Source: Symsagittifera roscoffensis (taxonomy: Eukaryota > Xenacoelomorpha > Acoela > Convolutidae). Taken from it: DNA of 64,000 nt. The stretch spans positions 60,762,949 to 60,826,948 of the forward strand of contig NC_087068.1 in assembly GCF_963678635.1 (NCBI RefSeq), read 5' to 3'. Shown one piece after another: positions 44,126 to 57,263 of this stretch (the first letter of the stretch is position 1; each line of letters starts with the position of its first letter). A program made the position numbers and the translations under genes. The notes beneath the pieces were generated by a model. That model made no database searches. It was given only the letters and a program-made list of their open reading frames with translations, and was not told the DNA's origin.

Positions 44126-45456
44126 GGTTGCCGTGTGTTATCGCTATCAACGTTAGGAAACAATCTAGCCGTTAACACTTTATCCCTCAGTGATAAGTAC
44201 CACTTGTCCTTTTACGAAACTCTCCACACCGAATGTCACGAACGGGTATTTCCACAATCGACAACTTCGTGACTGCCTGAAGGAACTCCCCAATAAAGTA
44301 TCGGGAGAGCGAAGATTAGACTTTTGCCAGGAAGTATGCGGTCAATCCTGATCTCAACCCTTCCAGCTTAGTGTCCGTACTGTCAAAGCCTTCTTCTCCC
44401 TTTACCTTTTGCGTCCAGAAAGTTCCCAGGGTAACTCTGCACATTTTGTTCTCGAGTTCGGCTGAGTTTTCTTCAGCGTTTTCCCCCATGTTCACTTCTT
44501 TCACTAAATAACTAAATAGGAACAAATGACGCGGCTATCGTGGCTACCAGAGGGATCAAGTGCAACCACTTGTTTGCCTCTGACTTTGTTATCAAATCCA
44601 TTGCGTCCAGGTGAGCTCTTGTCTCTCTGGAGTTCTGTCTTCTTTCTCCTTCTTCTTTTATCTACATTCCTCGGAACCACAGGTCGTTGGACAGCACCAC
44701 AATCACTCGATGGTCAGCGCGAAAGCCTGGTTTCAACTTGAGCTGTCGGCTGAAGTTGGACAGTTCCTACCCCAGTACCTCGTATAGCACCAGCATGTGT
44801 AATGAATGGTCTTTAGAACCTCGCATTGTGTGTGAGATGTCCGACCATACTGCCGGCAATCTGCCCTCAGTGCCCTCAAGTTTCCCATTTCTAATTCACG
44901 GTTTGGGGCAGAGATGCTCATATCATAATTTCGTTCCGAGAGCAACGCCACCTTCACATACACGAACTTCAACCCATCCGGAAGATGTGCTTATCACTGG
45001 AGATAGGGCAAACACAGCCTTCGGTGTAATTTTTGAGAAGGCAACTTCTTTCAGTGTATCAATTATCTCGCCCATCGACTCGAGGATACTTTTTATGGCT
45101 GACCATACCGCGTCTTCCGCCGGCGTAGGCTCTCTGAATCTGCTCAGAAAACATCTACTGCGTAAGTGATCCTTTATGCTGGCAAACACGATCGTGATCG
45201 GGTTCCTTCTGTTTGTTGTTGCACTCCAATCGCCATTGATACAGACTTCATCAAGTCCAAGTCGGGTGATGCCAGCATTATCACTTCTGGCCAAAACAGG
45301 GACTTTGAGGTGTACTCGAAGTCCGAACTCGCAACCACCAAAATATTCGCTTTCTGCATTTCCGCTTTATCGTATGCCGCGAAAATAGCTTAATTGTTTC
45401 AGAATTTCATCCCACCATATCTCTCGACATTGCCTTCTTGAGTAACCTGCTTTGGG
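43898..45456 (-). repeat. Tandem duplication in element D, copy 1
   Basis: A 1559-bp unit running from inside the LTR (TACTCTCGTACAATC) through the 3' region into ORF2 (ending CCTGCTTTGGG). Copy 2 follows directly at 45457-47016. Differences are few (roughly 1-2 percent by eye), so the duplication is recent compared with the decay of the element. Confidence 0.9.
44316..45440 (-). pseudogene. Element D ORF2 fragments, copy 1
   Basis: Minus-strand frames 45174-45359, 44923-45294, 44733-44972 and 44316-44525 correspond to the domain after SGNH in A (SLFWPE, APNRELE). The most downstream piece (ENAEENSAELENK) may correspond to 7581-8027 of A. Stops and shifts interrupt the frames. ORF2 here ends about 190 bp before the LTR, so the C-terminal domain seen in A and B is missing. 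Confidence 0.5.
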
Positions 45457-47016
45457 TACTCTCGTACAATCTTATATCTAGATTGTGCGAGTAGCAATTT
45501 CCCACTGTTTTTTCTGCTACTTTTCCGCCATTGTAGTTCGGTTCTTCTGTTTTCGGTCTGACCTTTTTTAGTTATTGCGAGAAACTTGAGAAATAAAAAA
45601 TTCATTTCGCCCTGAAACCATGTCTTTTGCGTTGCTCAAGGCCAATTTTCATAATATGACCATTATCAGGTTCATTACCTCACAGGTTGCCGTGTGTTAT
45701 CGCTATCAACGTTAGGAAACAATCTAGCCGTTAACTATGTAATCCCTCAGTGATAAGTACCACTTGTCCTTTTACGAAACTCTCCACACCGAATGTCACG
45801 AACGGGTATTTCCACAATCGACAACTTCGTGACTGCCTGAAGGAACTCCCCAATAAAGTATCGGGAGAGCGAAGATTAGACTTTTGCCAGGAAGTATGCG
45901 GTCAATCCTGATCTCAACCCTTCCAGCTTAGTGTCCGTACTGTCAAAGCCTTCTTCTCCCTTTACCTTTTGCGTCCAGAAAGTTCCCAGGGTAACTCTGC
46001 ACATTTTGTTCTCGAGTTCGGCTGAGTTTTCTTCAGCGTTTTCCCCCATGTTCACTTCTTTCACTAAATAACTAAATAGGAACAAATGATGCGGCTATCG
46101 TGGCTACCAGAGGGATCAAGTGCAACCACTTGTTTGCCTCTGACTTTGTTATCAAATCCATTGCGTCCAGGTGAGCTCTTGTCTCTCTGGAGTTCTGTCT
46201 TCTTTCTCCCTCTTCTTTTATCTCCATTCCTCGGAACCACAGGTCGTTGGACAGCGCCACAATCACTCGATGGTCAGCGCGAAAGCCTGGTTTCAACTTG
46301 AGCTGTCGGCTGAAGTTGGACAGTTCCTACCCCAGTACCTGGTATAGCACCAGCATGTGTAATGAATGGTCTTTAGAACCTCGCATTGTGTGTGAGATGT
46401 CCGACCATACTGCCGGCAATCTGCCCTCAGTGCCCTCAAGTTTCCCATTTCTAATTCACGGTTTGGGGCAGAGATGCTCATATCATAATTTCGTTCCGAG
46501 AGCAACGCCACCATCGCATACACGAACTTCAATCCATCCGGAAGATGTGCTTATCACTGGAGATAGGGCAAACACAGCCTTCGGTGTAATTTTTGAGAAG
46601 GCACCTTCTTTCAGTGTATCAATTATCTCGCCCATCGACTCGAGGATACTTTTTATGGCTGACCATACCGCGTCTTCCGCCGGCGTAGGCTCTCTGAATC
46701 TGCTCAGAAAACATTTACTGCGTAAGTGATCCTTTATGCCGGCAAACACGATCGTGATCGAGCTCCTTCTGTTTGTTGTTGCACTCCAATTGCCATTGAT
46801 ACAGACTTCATCAAGTCCAAGTCGGGTGATGCCAGCATTATCACTTCTGGCCAAAACAGGGACTTTGAGGTGTACTCGAAGTCCGAACTCGCAACCACCA
46901 AAATATTCGCTTTCTGCATTTCCGCTTTATCGTATGCCGCGAAAATAGCTTAATTGTTTCAGAATTTCATCCCACCATATCTCTCGACATTGCCTTCTTG
47001 AGTAACCTGCTTTGGG
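45457..47016 (-). repeat. Tandem duplication in element D, copy 2
   Basis: A 1560-bp second copy of 43898-45456, including the LTR end, 3' region and the ORF2 fragments (46734-46919, 46483-46854, 46293-46532, 45876-46085). It joins continuous ORF2 sequence on its right (47017 on), so this is the copy in original context with the upstream ORF2. Confidence 0.9.
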
Positions 47017-47712
47017 CAAGACCTTTTTTTCACGTGAGATGGGGGGGCCCTTTTTTGTTTGAGCATTTTCACATGTTGTCCTATCGGTAGTCTCGTTGTC
47101 AGAAATCTTTCTGGTCTTTCTTCTCGATTTCCTTCATTGTGGTTCAGTATCACGTTCTGCAAAGGTCTCGCATTTACTGGACCCATTGTGTTGTTCGAGG
47201 GCAGTCCCTCTAAATTGGCAAACCTCAAGGCAGTTGTGGAGCTGAAGTTAGTGTCTGCTGCTATCAATCAGTCCACACCTTCAATTGTGTATAGCCCGTT
47301 CACGGATGTCCTTGTTCGATTCAGCATCCTCACGGCGTCAGCTGCAAATTTTACCGTCTGAAGATTCAACTTCATCAAGTCCTGCTTGTAGACATGCCAA
47401 GGTGAAGGTTTGGATATTGACCATATCGAAGAGCTTCTGTCTGGGCGTCGTTCTTCTTGGCTGGTACTCGTAGTTTCTGATCTCGAGGTGCCTGATGTTT
47501 GCGTTGTCAAATTTATAGGTCCTAGCCTTCTATGTGGACGAATCGTCCTTTCTCACTGGCGCTTCTCCCAGTCTGTCCAGTATGTCTGTCCCTTGCACTG
47601 GCTCGCTGGATCTTTGCGGCGTCTGGGCCACGTTTCGGACTGATCCAAAACGTGTTTCTAGGCCAGGGGGAACAAACGTTGACAGTGTCGGCTCGTTTGT
47701 GGCTTCTTCCTT
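47017..47712 (-). pseudogene. Element D ORF2, region after SGNH
   Basis: Minus-strand frames 47268-47510 and 46959-47267 read as plausible protein (for example VKFAADAVRMLNRTRTS, then FANLEGLPSNNT). They occupy the place of 8650-9300 of A, with weak similarity. Ser/Thr-rich linker nearer the SGNH part. Unknown function. Confidence 0.45.
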
Positions 47713-48479
47713 CTAGAGTACTCCGGTGTCGAAGAGCTCGACTTCCAAACCATCCAGTCGCTCCTGGAAGACTCGATTCAACCAGCCTTGTCCCCTTATG
47801 TTGTCAAAGTGGTTTCCATCGGTGGTGAGTCTGGCCTGATCCATTTCTCTGAGGATCATCCGTACAGCATTGCAACTCGCCAGATTTGTCAATAAGTTGT
47901 TCTCACCTAAAAACCCTTTCATTATGTCTCCTTCCCGCCGGTTTCAGCGTTCTTGTGCTCATCGGTACGGTGCAGACGGTCAGTACCGCGCACTTGAATT
48001 TGTGCCAGAGAGCAGTAAATAGGCACATCATCATCGACTCCCACGGTGCCTCTTTTTCATCTGAACCTCTACACACATTGTTTGTCCCTACTACTATCAT
48101 TACGTTAGGGATTCTTTATGGATTCATTGGCTCCACCATCCGATACAGCTGGGCTATCCTGGCACCTACAAAGGCCATCACCGTGGTGATTCAGGAAGTT
48201 CTGGAGTACTTTCATCAAGCTGTCACCCAGTATCAGATGTGATGTCCCAAGTAGCAATTGTTGCAGGCTTATTGCCGGACTACAAGTTGGTCGATTGAAG
48301 CGGGCTCGCGGATCCGTAACCGGAACTGTGAAGTTGCTTTTCACCTGGTTGTTCTTCTTCTGCACATCGATTACCCGGGATACTTTCTTCATCGGCATCT
48401 CTCTTATCTTCCCTTCCGGGGCTTTGAGAGCATTGCTCAGTGTGAAACATCTGTCATCCTGGTGGAAACCAAAGAGCAA
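47713..48479 (-). pseudogene. Element D ORF2, SGNH/GDSL-type hydrolase domain
   Basis: Three minus-strand frames (48105-48479, 47903-48100, 47713-47922) carry the SGNH blocks in order. Block I is LILGDSLMKVL (GDS at 48219-48227). Block III is VVGTNNVCRG (GTNN at 48077-48088). Block V is TTDGNHFDN (DGNH at 47809-47820). Block spacing is short, about 135 residues from Ser to His, as in small single-domain members. The catalytic Ser, Asp and His positions are all present, unlike A where His is Gln, but frameshifts break the gene. The upstream piece is Lys-rich. The element ends at about 48485 in unrelated AT-rich sequence. Confidence 0.65.
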
Positions 48480-48489
48480 GGTAGTATCT

Positions 48490-51400
48490 TGATGATAATG
48501 TTTGATTTTTTATCTGACAATTTCAAACAACTAACGGTTTTTCGAAAACAAAACTTGAGAGGACATAACATGATGTTAAGTGTTTTGATCATGCTAGTGA
48601 TCAGAGCATGAATACGAAAGCTCGGATCACCTCAAACTTATTTTGAAAGAAAGGTCGAACACTTAAAAACCTTAGTAAGAACACAAGTAAGCTGTGGATT
48701 AATAATCGTGAAATTTGGTCAAAAAGCCACCGTATATAATGAGACAAAAGTGTGGGCAGGTAAACTGTCAAAATACGAGATTTTTACTTAAAACGCTCAC
48801 TGTTTATTTTGTTGAGCAAAGGGTTAACTTGTGGTAATAACTGTTAGCGCTCCAAACTTTTTGATTAAAAAGCTCTAGCTAAAGCCAAATTGATATAAAC
48901 AATTACAACAGATTGAGTACAATTTGCCAGATTAAAGTTTCAAATGAAAAAAGCAAAAGTTTGGATGCTCCAAGTATAACACCCAAGTTTGTATCAAGTT
49001 TTGAGTTTGCATTCATAACTTGTTTCAGTTTTTCCGCCAGGTGTTCCAATTGAGTTTAGTTTAATCTGATTAACCGCGCTCCTTAAAAAAACGCAATTTA
49101 TTTTCAATTGCTTCATTCGATGGTTTTTCTGTTTTTGGGTCTTTTTTTCACATACACAATAATTTTCACTCTATTTTCAGGTCCACTTTGATAAATGTTT
49201 TCAAAATTTCTGTTCGACCAATCAAGCTTAAAAAATTTACTATACGTTTTTTTACGCCTCGAAAATTGCATCCTTTTTTTGAAAAAAGTGGTGTATGCGA
49301 GACTTATAAATGGCTGTTGAAAAATTATTGAGCACTTTTGGCTTTAATCTATGTTCTCGATTTTTTAAAGATCTTTAGCACCAAAAAATGACCATGTTTA
49401 ACTTACTTTAAAAATGTGGTCTTGAAAAAAGGCATTTCAACTTTTTGAGGGTGAAAAAATGTCCTTGCAATGGCACATCTAAAAACGAGGAGTAAAGTGG
49501 TCATTTTCCAGGTCAGTTTCACACTCTTATTTGCACAAAACTGACACTACCATAAGCAAAACGTGCCTACACTACACTACAATTCACTGCACTATACTGT
49601 AATAAAACACATTACGCTGCACTATTTTTTTACGTTTACGCACTACACACTACTGCAATGCATATTTTACACACTACACACTACTGCAATAAACAACAGT
49701 GAAAAATTAAAGTTGTCTTCACTGCACTATTTTGCACTGACTTACCTTTCACTACCCTACCCTACACTACACTACACTACTTCACACTATACAACTTTAA
49801 AATCTACTGCGCAACAAAAACGCTACACTTTACATCCCTAATTTAAATTAACTAGCTGGACTATACTCGAATAACCCAAAATACACTACACTATAATGCA
49901 CTGCGTTTTACTATACTACAGTACACCTTGCTACTTTGCACTGCTTCACAAAACACTAAAAAATAGCTGATTAGTGATTTTTTTCTGTAAAATCAAGACG
50001 ACGTCTTGTCTATCTTTTGATTTGCTAAAGTAATAATTTTATCGACTGTTCTTTTGTTTTTGAAAGTCGAACAGTTTCGGACAAGCATTAAACGAAATCA
50101 TAGTTAGCGGCTAACCTCAGAGAGACAAATAAATTTCCACTTGTTCGATTGAGCTTTCTGATTAAGTATAGATGTCAGTTCACAACCCGAAAAGTTTCCG
50201 AAGAAAAACACCTTCCAATTCAATCTAACTAAAACTACTAGAGATATGACTGGAGCAGAAAAAAACTCAAATTATCGGGTTTGTTAATCTGCGGGAAAAC
50301 TCTTCCAATTTGGCTATGCTTGGTGTGATGTAATACGGGCTGATAAGCGAATATTTCCAATAAACTTGAATTTATGTATATATGTACGTGTCTGGTTTTT
50401 GTGCTTGTTTATTTTGCCTTGACAAACTGTTCATTTATATGTAAAAATGTTCAGAAGTGCGACAATAGCCAGAAATGGAGCCACTAATCGAACTCCTTGT
50501 AGCTTCAAACCCATTTTTTTCAAGAACTCTTAGAAAAAATTACTAGGTGCTGTATCTTTACTATGCTCAAACCCGATACTACATACTAAAATAATTATGT
50601 GTTCATGTGTGTATTGCTTGTTCGATGTTTACGTTTTCTTACAATCTGCTTAAAATGGAAATTTATCAATAAAATGATGCGGAAGATGTCATGTTAGATT
50701 TTTCGAATCAACAAAAGATAAATAATTGTAATTAAAAACGCAATTTGATGTCAAAATCAATCCAACTTCTTTTTTCAATTTTCTCTTCATTATTCTAGAT
50801 GATTCACGTTTCTAGGTTTCAGTAGATGCCAAATGGGTACAAAGATTTGGTCAAGTTTTGTACACGTAAAATCAGTGCATATTGATAGGCATTGCAATCA
50901 AATTTCATTTGTATATACATGCATGACTAATGTCGACTTAGTATGTTTCAATCTATATACATTTGTATAACATCACTTGCGTGATCAGAATTAAGCCATC
51001 AAAAATGCGACTTCAAGTAGAAAAACAACTAATCTCAAACTTTTTGCTCAGGTTTTCTGAATAATGCACCAAAAACTAAAACAGTACCACATATCACGCT
51101 AAAACATTTTTCTATGCCTAGACAGATTTATAGTGTCTCATATGTTTTTATGAAACTACTCAATTCTTTCTCAACCTAATTAATCTCATACGTTCTAGTT
51201 AAACACACTACAAATTATTCAATTCATTTATATTGATGTTTCAGATTTTTAAACAATTCTCACTAATTATTTCAGTTGTAATGTTAATAAACGAGTGTTA
51301 TTTTTTACATATAAAAAGCAGGTGTGTGAGTGTTCAAAATTATATGCATTTGTTTTTCGTCTCAATGTTGCGTTTTTGCCTGTATGGGTATAATTTTTTT

Positions 51401-54400
51401 TAGGAGAAAAAAACCCAAAGTGAATTTGAATTAGGCCCTTTTTGTCAGGAAAAGTCTTGTTTGTGTCACTCAACGTTATTGTTATAAATGCAAAAACATG
51501 TGTAAGTCATAAACGTATTTATTTTAATTTTTTGTTTTAGAGTTATGGTTTTCTGAATGTGTGTTTTAATATAGTTTTTGTTAAGTTTGTTGATTTAGTT
51601 AAAAATTTGATTAGGATCGCCTGCAAACAAATTCTAATCTCTGTTGGTAATCCTGCAACACGTTGCTATTATTGCTGGTGTCATCAGCTAATTTGTTCAA
51701 GTTTCATGTCTGGAAAAAACTAAAACTTATTTACATGTCGTTTATTAGCAGGTTTTAATTTCATTATTTTAATCAGTTTTGTCGATCTTTGATAAACTAG
51801 ATCATCTCACGTTTCACCCAAAGTTCACACGTTAAGCTGTTGCTTTCACTTAAATGCAATCAAGGTTCATGAAGTTTAGCCACACAAAACTTCAATAAAA
51901 GTTGTAACCACTCATCTAACTATCAACTTGATTTTTTTCTTGAAATCACTAGTGAATCTATAATTTTTCCTTTTCTAGCCATGTCCTAGCCACAATCGAT
52001 AAAACAAGGTTTTTCAAGGTTGGATGATAGTTAAGCCGTACGATTACTCCAGTCAGAGGCATTGCTCCTAGATACTCTCCTCAGGAACGACGCTGGCTGG
52101 TACAGTCGCTATGGATTAAGTATCATCTTAACAATAAAAAATCACTATTTCACCGAATTAGGCTAAAAAATGATTAGAGCAGAAGAAATTACGGATTATC
52201 GAATAATTTTTGAAAAAAAAACAAATTGATAGGTAGACAGTTGTGTACAATTTTTTTTTCAAGTCTTATGGGGCAAATCTTCACGAACAATTATTGTTTT
52301 TAGGTGAATAACAACATCATGATGTGTGAAATATGGGCGAGTACATAAAATCATCTGATTTATCAAGGATCAACATAAATGAAGAAAACTGAAAAAGTTT
52401 AGCCTGCTAATGAAGGGAGTTTAAAAAAATTTTAGCCTTGTGTAAGAGATGGAATTTAAATAGAAGAACTGTTTAAAAATCGGAAACAATAATTTCAATG
52501 AATTTAATTAATAGTTGTGTATCAAGAGCACGAATCACGAGATGGTTTTCTTCTTAAAATCGCACTTCAGATGACATGCTTTTGATCGCATAAGTGAATT
52601 TTCACAAAAGTCTTCAACCTGAAACAAGTAAACATTAGTCACTCTTTCATATACAGATGAAGTTTGGTTACAACGCCTATCAACATGGACTAATTTCAGG
52701 TACACAAAACCTGATCAATATTCTGTACTCATATAGCATCTGGCGAAATAGTATAGAATCGTGAAGAGAAGAAAAAAACAATTTTGGTTGATTTCGAAAT
52801 CAAATTGTGTTTTTTTATTCAACTTAAATTAGTCCGAAAGTTTTTTTTAAAAAACATGCTTTTATATCTTTTTGATATAAGTTTTATTTACAAGCAAACC
52901 GTAAAACATCGAAAATGAAAAATCACACATACAAAAATAATTATTTTACTGTATAGTATCTGTTTTGAGCATAGTACAGATACATTACCTATTAAATTGT
53001 TCTAGAATCTTTTTGGCAAATCTGGGTTAAAAGCTACATTTAGTTTGATTTGTGGCTTCAATTCTAGCTATTGTTGCACTTCTAAGCTTATATACATAGA
53101 CCTGAACAGTTACACAGACCGATAACACACGCGTAAAAAATGAAACCGTAAATATATACATAAACTGAAGTATATTCAAACCAATCGCTTGTAGTCTTTG
53201 ATTGATGAACCCAGCGTAACCAAAAAGAAAAAGTTTTCAGGCAGATTAATAAGTTCCAGTAAAGTTATGTCAGCTTGAAGTGTAAAGGGTTTCTTTTTGA
53301 AAACTTTTCGGTTTTTGGACTGATACCAAATCAGAAACCTCAATTGAACAAGTCGTATTTCAATCGACAGTCCATTTTAATTTAGCCGAGAAATACAAGA
53401 TAAGAACGCGGACACAAAACCGTGCTACGTTTTTTTTATTTGCACAAGACTGTTAAATTTTCATTATTAGAAGAAAATCGTTAAATTAAAACTTTATCAG
53501 ATCAAGAATTAAGATCTTGTTTTGATTAAGCAGAACAGAGCACTAATCAGTATTATTTTTCAATTTCTTGGTTAGACTGGTTCTGTTTTTACCACAATAG
53601 CAACGCCTCGGCAGGCGCGTGCTTACCTCATTTTTTTTTACTCTGACTTCTTTTATTTGAGAGTTTTGTTTATGAAAAATTTGGTTTGATTCCACTCAAG
53701 AACGTACTCCTTCTCAGAAGATTCGCAGTTTTTTTTCCTTATAAGGCAACAATTGAAATCAAATGATGATAAACAGGATCCCACTAATAGACTCATTTTC
53801 CAATTAAAATTCTAAATCTCTTAAAAATTTTCTTTGAAAACCCATCAGGAATGATGAAAATTTGATCATCGGAAATTAAAACATCGATTAATCGCTAACC
53901 GCTAAATTTATGCTAATTGAAGATCAACATTTACTCATCTCGTAATGAGTGCGTTACTCTATAGTTGAAACAAAATTGGATCTATTCAGGAAGTCGAGAG
54001 GCCCAAGTAGTCCTGCGAACGGAGCCGCAAGCTTCATCTTGTTATTCTCGTTGCAGATACCAGTCTGAAATGAGCCCGTGTTGCAGTCGGTAGAGAACCG
54101 ATATTAGCCAAAGGGAAACTCCACTTCTCCCAAAAAGTAAAAACTGATCGGAAGGCATCAATTTCTGATATACGTTGAGTCATTTTCCAGCCCGTTTTTT
54201 TTGTGCTGCTTTGTTCTGACGGTTGATTTGATTTCAATAGTTTTTGTTTAGCTGTTTGTTTTGCAACCCAATTTAAACAAAAAAAGAACAAAACTTGATT
54301 CGCTCTTCAATCTTGAATTATAAATTAGATTATAATAAACTTGGTGTTTCGTTCAGATTACCGTCTGATAAATTATCATTATAGAAAATTCGAAATCATA

Positions 54401-54920
54401 AAAAACGATTGGGGTTTTTAATTTGGACAAAAATGAAGTTTTCCAAAATGTTTTCCTTACTACTTGAAAAAATTTACTAAGAAGTGATGAACATCAGCCT
54501 AGAACAACATTTCATTCACTGAAACAAACATTTAACATTGATTTTATCATAGTTAAAGAAGTATATTTTGAAATGAAATACCTCAAATTATCGATATTGC
54601 ATAAATACAGGACAAAAAGACGAAATAAAAATGAACGAAATTTTCTTTGATAGCTGCTTCAAAAGTATTCATTTTTTTGTTCAAAAATTTGAAAGCTTTG
54701 ACGAATTAGCGAAAAAGCAAAAATTTTACCTCGGTCTAAGGTTAAAGTGCAGCCTTAAAGATACAACAAAGTGCAGAAACAACAAATGTAAAAAAAATTA
54801 TTTAGAGAAAATATTTAAAATGTTGAAACAATGACTGAAATTTTTTTTCGAACCAAACTTTAATTGTCTTCGAGTTTCTTTACTAAACTAAATGGTTAGT
54901 TGAGAGCAGTCCGTTCTGAG
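48490..54920. other. AT-rich region without recognisable genes
   Basis: About 6.4 kb with only short chance frames on either strand and many A/T runs. I see no similarity to the elements around it, no tRNA-like or rRNA-like sequence and no protein motif. A 67-codon plus-strand frame at 54631-54834 and an 85-codon minus-strand frame at 54034-54291 have low-complexity Lys/Asn-rich or undistinguished content and are not called. This may be host intergenic or intronic DNA. It is the best candidate for non-element sequence in the window. Confidence 0.6.
49560..49935. repeat. CACTA-rich simple repeat
   Basis: Many irregular copies of CACTACA and CACTGCA words (for example ACACTACACTACAATTCACT), without a fixed period. 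It has the look of a decayed microsatellite. The 92-codon plus-strand frame across it is repeat-derived. Confidence 0.75.
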
Positions 54921-54929
54921 TGAGTGAGA

Positions 54930-55540
54930 TTTTTCTTCCTAAAATAGCTGAGCTCTTTTTGTTTGGGTTGGTTACCAGACAAACATGTCGGTTACTGCTA
55001 AGCTCATTCAAATTCATCATCCTTTAGGTTGCTACTACAGCCTGAATTGGTTTCAGCCTAACTTTTTGCGGAAAAATAGCCCTTTGCTTAGTTAATCAGC
55101 TTTTTGCTTTTCAAACACGTTTCTTTTAATACTTCTTATTTGGGTCTTTGATCTTTATCAACCCATCGTTGCGGTCAAAATCTCCTACTAAGATGAACTG
55201 ATCGGATTTGTCCAGGTTTCCGACACCCGGGAAACTCATCCAAAAAAGCCTTCCTCCTAGCTGCAGTGAGACGAATGGAGTCCGTCCTGCCACCTAGATT
55301 GCACCCTGATTGGCCGCTTCAAGTCTGATGTTGGTCGGTATCAGGTCCGACTTGTGGAAGTCCATGTCAGTCAAGGTGCTTTTAGGCATGACACTGACCC
55401 CTGCTCCGGTGTCTAGCAGCCCTTTTACGGAAAGTTATCTGCCCTGAACATCCATTATGTGCGCGGCTAGATCGGCTTCATATCGTATGTGGATCAGGAC
55501 AGCGAATGTTCGAGCAGTAAGCACTTCTGATAATAAGTTT
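54930..55540 (-). pseudogene. Protease-region fragment, tandem copy 1
   Basis: Minus-strand sequence equivalent to the protease and following linker of the A/B family. It keeps an LLDTGAG active-site triad (about 55405-55425), and the FLVVEN and ILGRDF blocks are degraded. It is about 610 bp long, directly followed by a second copy of the same segment. No LTR, Gag or RT adjoins it. Confidence 0.7.
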
Positions 55541-56165
55541 AACTTACTCTTTGGGTTAGGTACCAGACACTCATGCCGGTTTTTGCTAAGCACCTTTAAA
55601 TTCCTCATCCTAAAGGTTGCAACTACAGCCTGATTTGGTTTCAGCCTAACTTTCCAATCGAGGAAACTTGGCACATTTGCTTGTTAATCAAGTTTTTATT
55701 AGCAGGTTTCTTATAATATTTCCTCTCTGGGTCCTTGATCGTTATCAAACCACCGTTGACGTCAACAGTGGCTTCGAAGTTGCGCACAAAATCTCTTCCT
55801 AGGATGAACTGATTGGACTCTTCCAGGTTTTCGACAACCAGGAAACTCATCCAAAGATGTCTAGCTGCAGTGAGATGATCGGAATCCGTCCTGCCACATA
55901 GAGTGCGCAATTCTTTGCCGCTGCCAGTCTGACGTTGGTTGGTATCAGATCCGACCTGTCGAAGCCCACGTCAGTCCAGGTGGTTACATGCATGACACTG
56001 ACCCCTGATCCAGCGTCTAGCAGCCCTTTTACGGAAGTTTGTCTACCCTGCACATTCAGTACCCGCGCGGCTAGATCGGCTTCACAGCCTCTGTGGACCG
56101 CGTCCTGTTCGAGCATGGCGTTGTGTCCGATTCTCCGTACCTTAAGCTCTTCTCGAGAGCAGTAA
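55541..56165 (-). pseudogene. Protease-region fragment, tandem copy 2
   Basis: Frames 55847-56116 and 55641-55910 match B (EQDAVH.G.EAD, then WMSFLVVENLEESNQFILGRDF). The triad reads LDAGSG instead of LDTGA, so the protease would be inactive. It is better preserved outside the triad than copy 1. It starts near the sequence for ELKV.RIGHNAMLEQ, ending abruptly at 56165. Confidence 0.75.
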
Positions 56166-56745
56166 AATCTTCTGATTTTAAGTAAAATGTAATGAATATT
56201 TATTTTTATCTAAATAACAAATTCATGTAAACTTATTTTATGTATGCGTGTATGAAAGCAGGTTGATGTGCCTGCTATATGTATGAGTACATTCTCTCCT
56301 TATGTGATTGTACAAGCAAATTAATTATAACAAAAAGAATAACTATAACTCAAGATGATTTTTTTTAAAGTTTCTACTTTTTTCAAAGTTTGATGCATAG
56401 CCTTAATGTATGTTCGACCAGAATGTAATAAAATACAAGTCGGAATTCGAATTTTTATTGATGCATCTGACAGAGAAGATTGGCATTTTTAGAGTATTAA
56501 AGGTCTTAATATTGTATTTTAAGAAACGAGGAGTGGTTAGTTTTGACTGACTTGGGAATTTTTCAAAATTTAGTTCTAGACGTGAAATACACGTAACCTT
56601 TTTATCTTTTGCACACACTGAAACTGCGAACGACAACAATAATAATTTCAACGAAAACAACATTGGATTTGGATGGAGATAAGAATATTTTGTGACAGAC
56701 AACCACTCCAAGTTGTAACAATCGTGCCGCTAGGAGTGTTATTTC
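56166..56745. other. Short AT-rich gap, no feature seen
   Basis: Between the protease fragments and the F LTR. A 102-codon minus-strand frame (56403-56711) has no recognisable motif. I do not call it a gene. Confidence 0.5.
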
Positions 56746-57237
56746 CCCGGATTCCAGAGTCCGGAGGGGTCTCGTGAGTAAACTATAACTCTATTTTTTA
56801 TAAATATTTTGCTTTCTGGAGAAGTCCTGAATTGAACTATTAGCATCTAAATTCTTTTCAAGATAACGAATAGCAAGTAGGAAGTGAGGGCAAGGGTTGA
56901 TCCATCTTCGACGGAGATGATCATTTTTATCTACTGCACAAAAACAATCGTAATATAATAAATAAAAAGAGCTCTGTTTTTAGGAGTGACCTCGTGGTCT
57001 GGGGATACTGAGACCCAGCCATGAGCTCACTATTTTTCAGGTAATCAAGTTAATTAGACAGTTCTGATCGAAACCGGAACAGTAAGGTTTTTGTCGACCG
57101 GATGTTAGAAAGACCATCAAAAGAACTGGCTTTGGCAGAGACTGTTAAAAGCATGTAGAGCTTGTTTAGACGCTAGCCATTCGTTTTGGAATCTAGCTTT
57201 CTTTTCCGTCGATCTGTACTTCCGATCGAATGTTACA
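56746..57237 (+). repeat. Element F partial 5' LTR
   Basis: Aligns with the 3' part of the B LTR, from the CCGGAGGGGTCTCG word to GAATGTTACA, including the near-identical stretch GACCTCGTGGTCTGGGGATA at about 56983. The first half of the LTR, with the double hairpin, is missing. Overall identity is moderate, so this copy is much older than B. Confidence 0.8.
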
Positions 57238-57248
57238 TAATTGTTTTA

Positions 57249-57263
57249 TTGCGCTCCTGGGTG
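57249..57263 (+). other. Primer-binding site of element F (one change)
   Basis: TTGCGCTCCTGGGTG, one base different from B, 11 nt after the LTR end. Confidence 0.7.

Noticed and set aside
49563-49841. A 92-codon plus-strand frame rich in His, Tyr and Thr
   Set aside because: It lies across the CACTA-rich simple repeat; composition follows from the repeat.
54034-54291. An 85-codon minus-strand frame in the AT-rich region as a host exon
   Set aside because: No similarity recognised and no clear splice signals or partner exons; chance is as likely.
56403-56711. A 102-codon minus-strand frame with a hydrophobic stretch
   Set aside because: No homologue among the elements, AT-rich, no motif.
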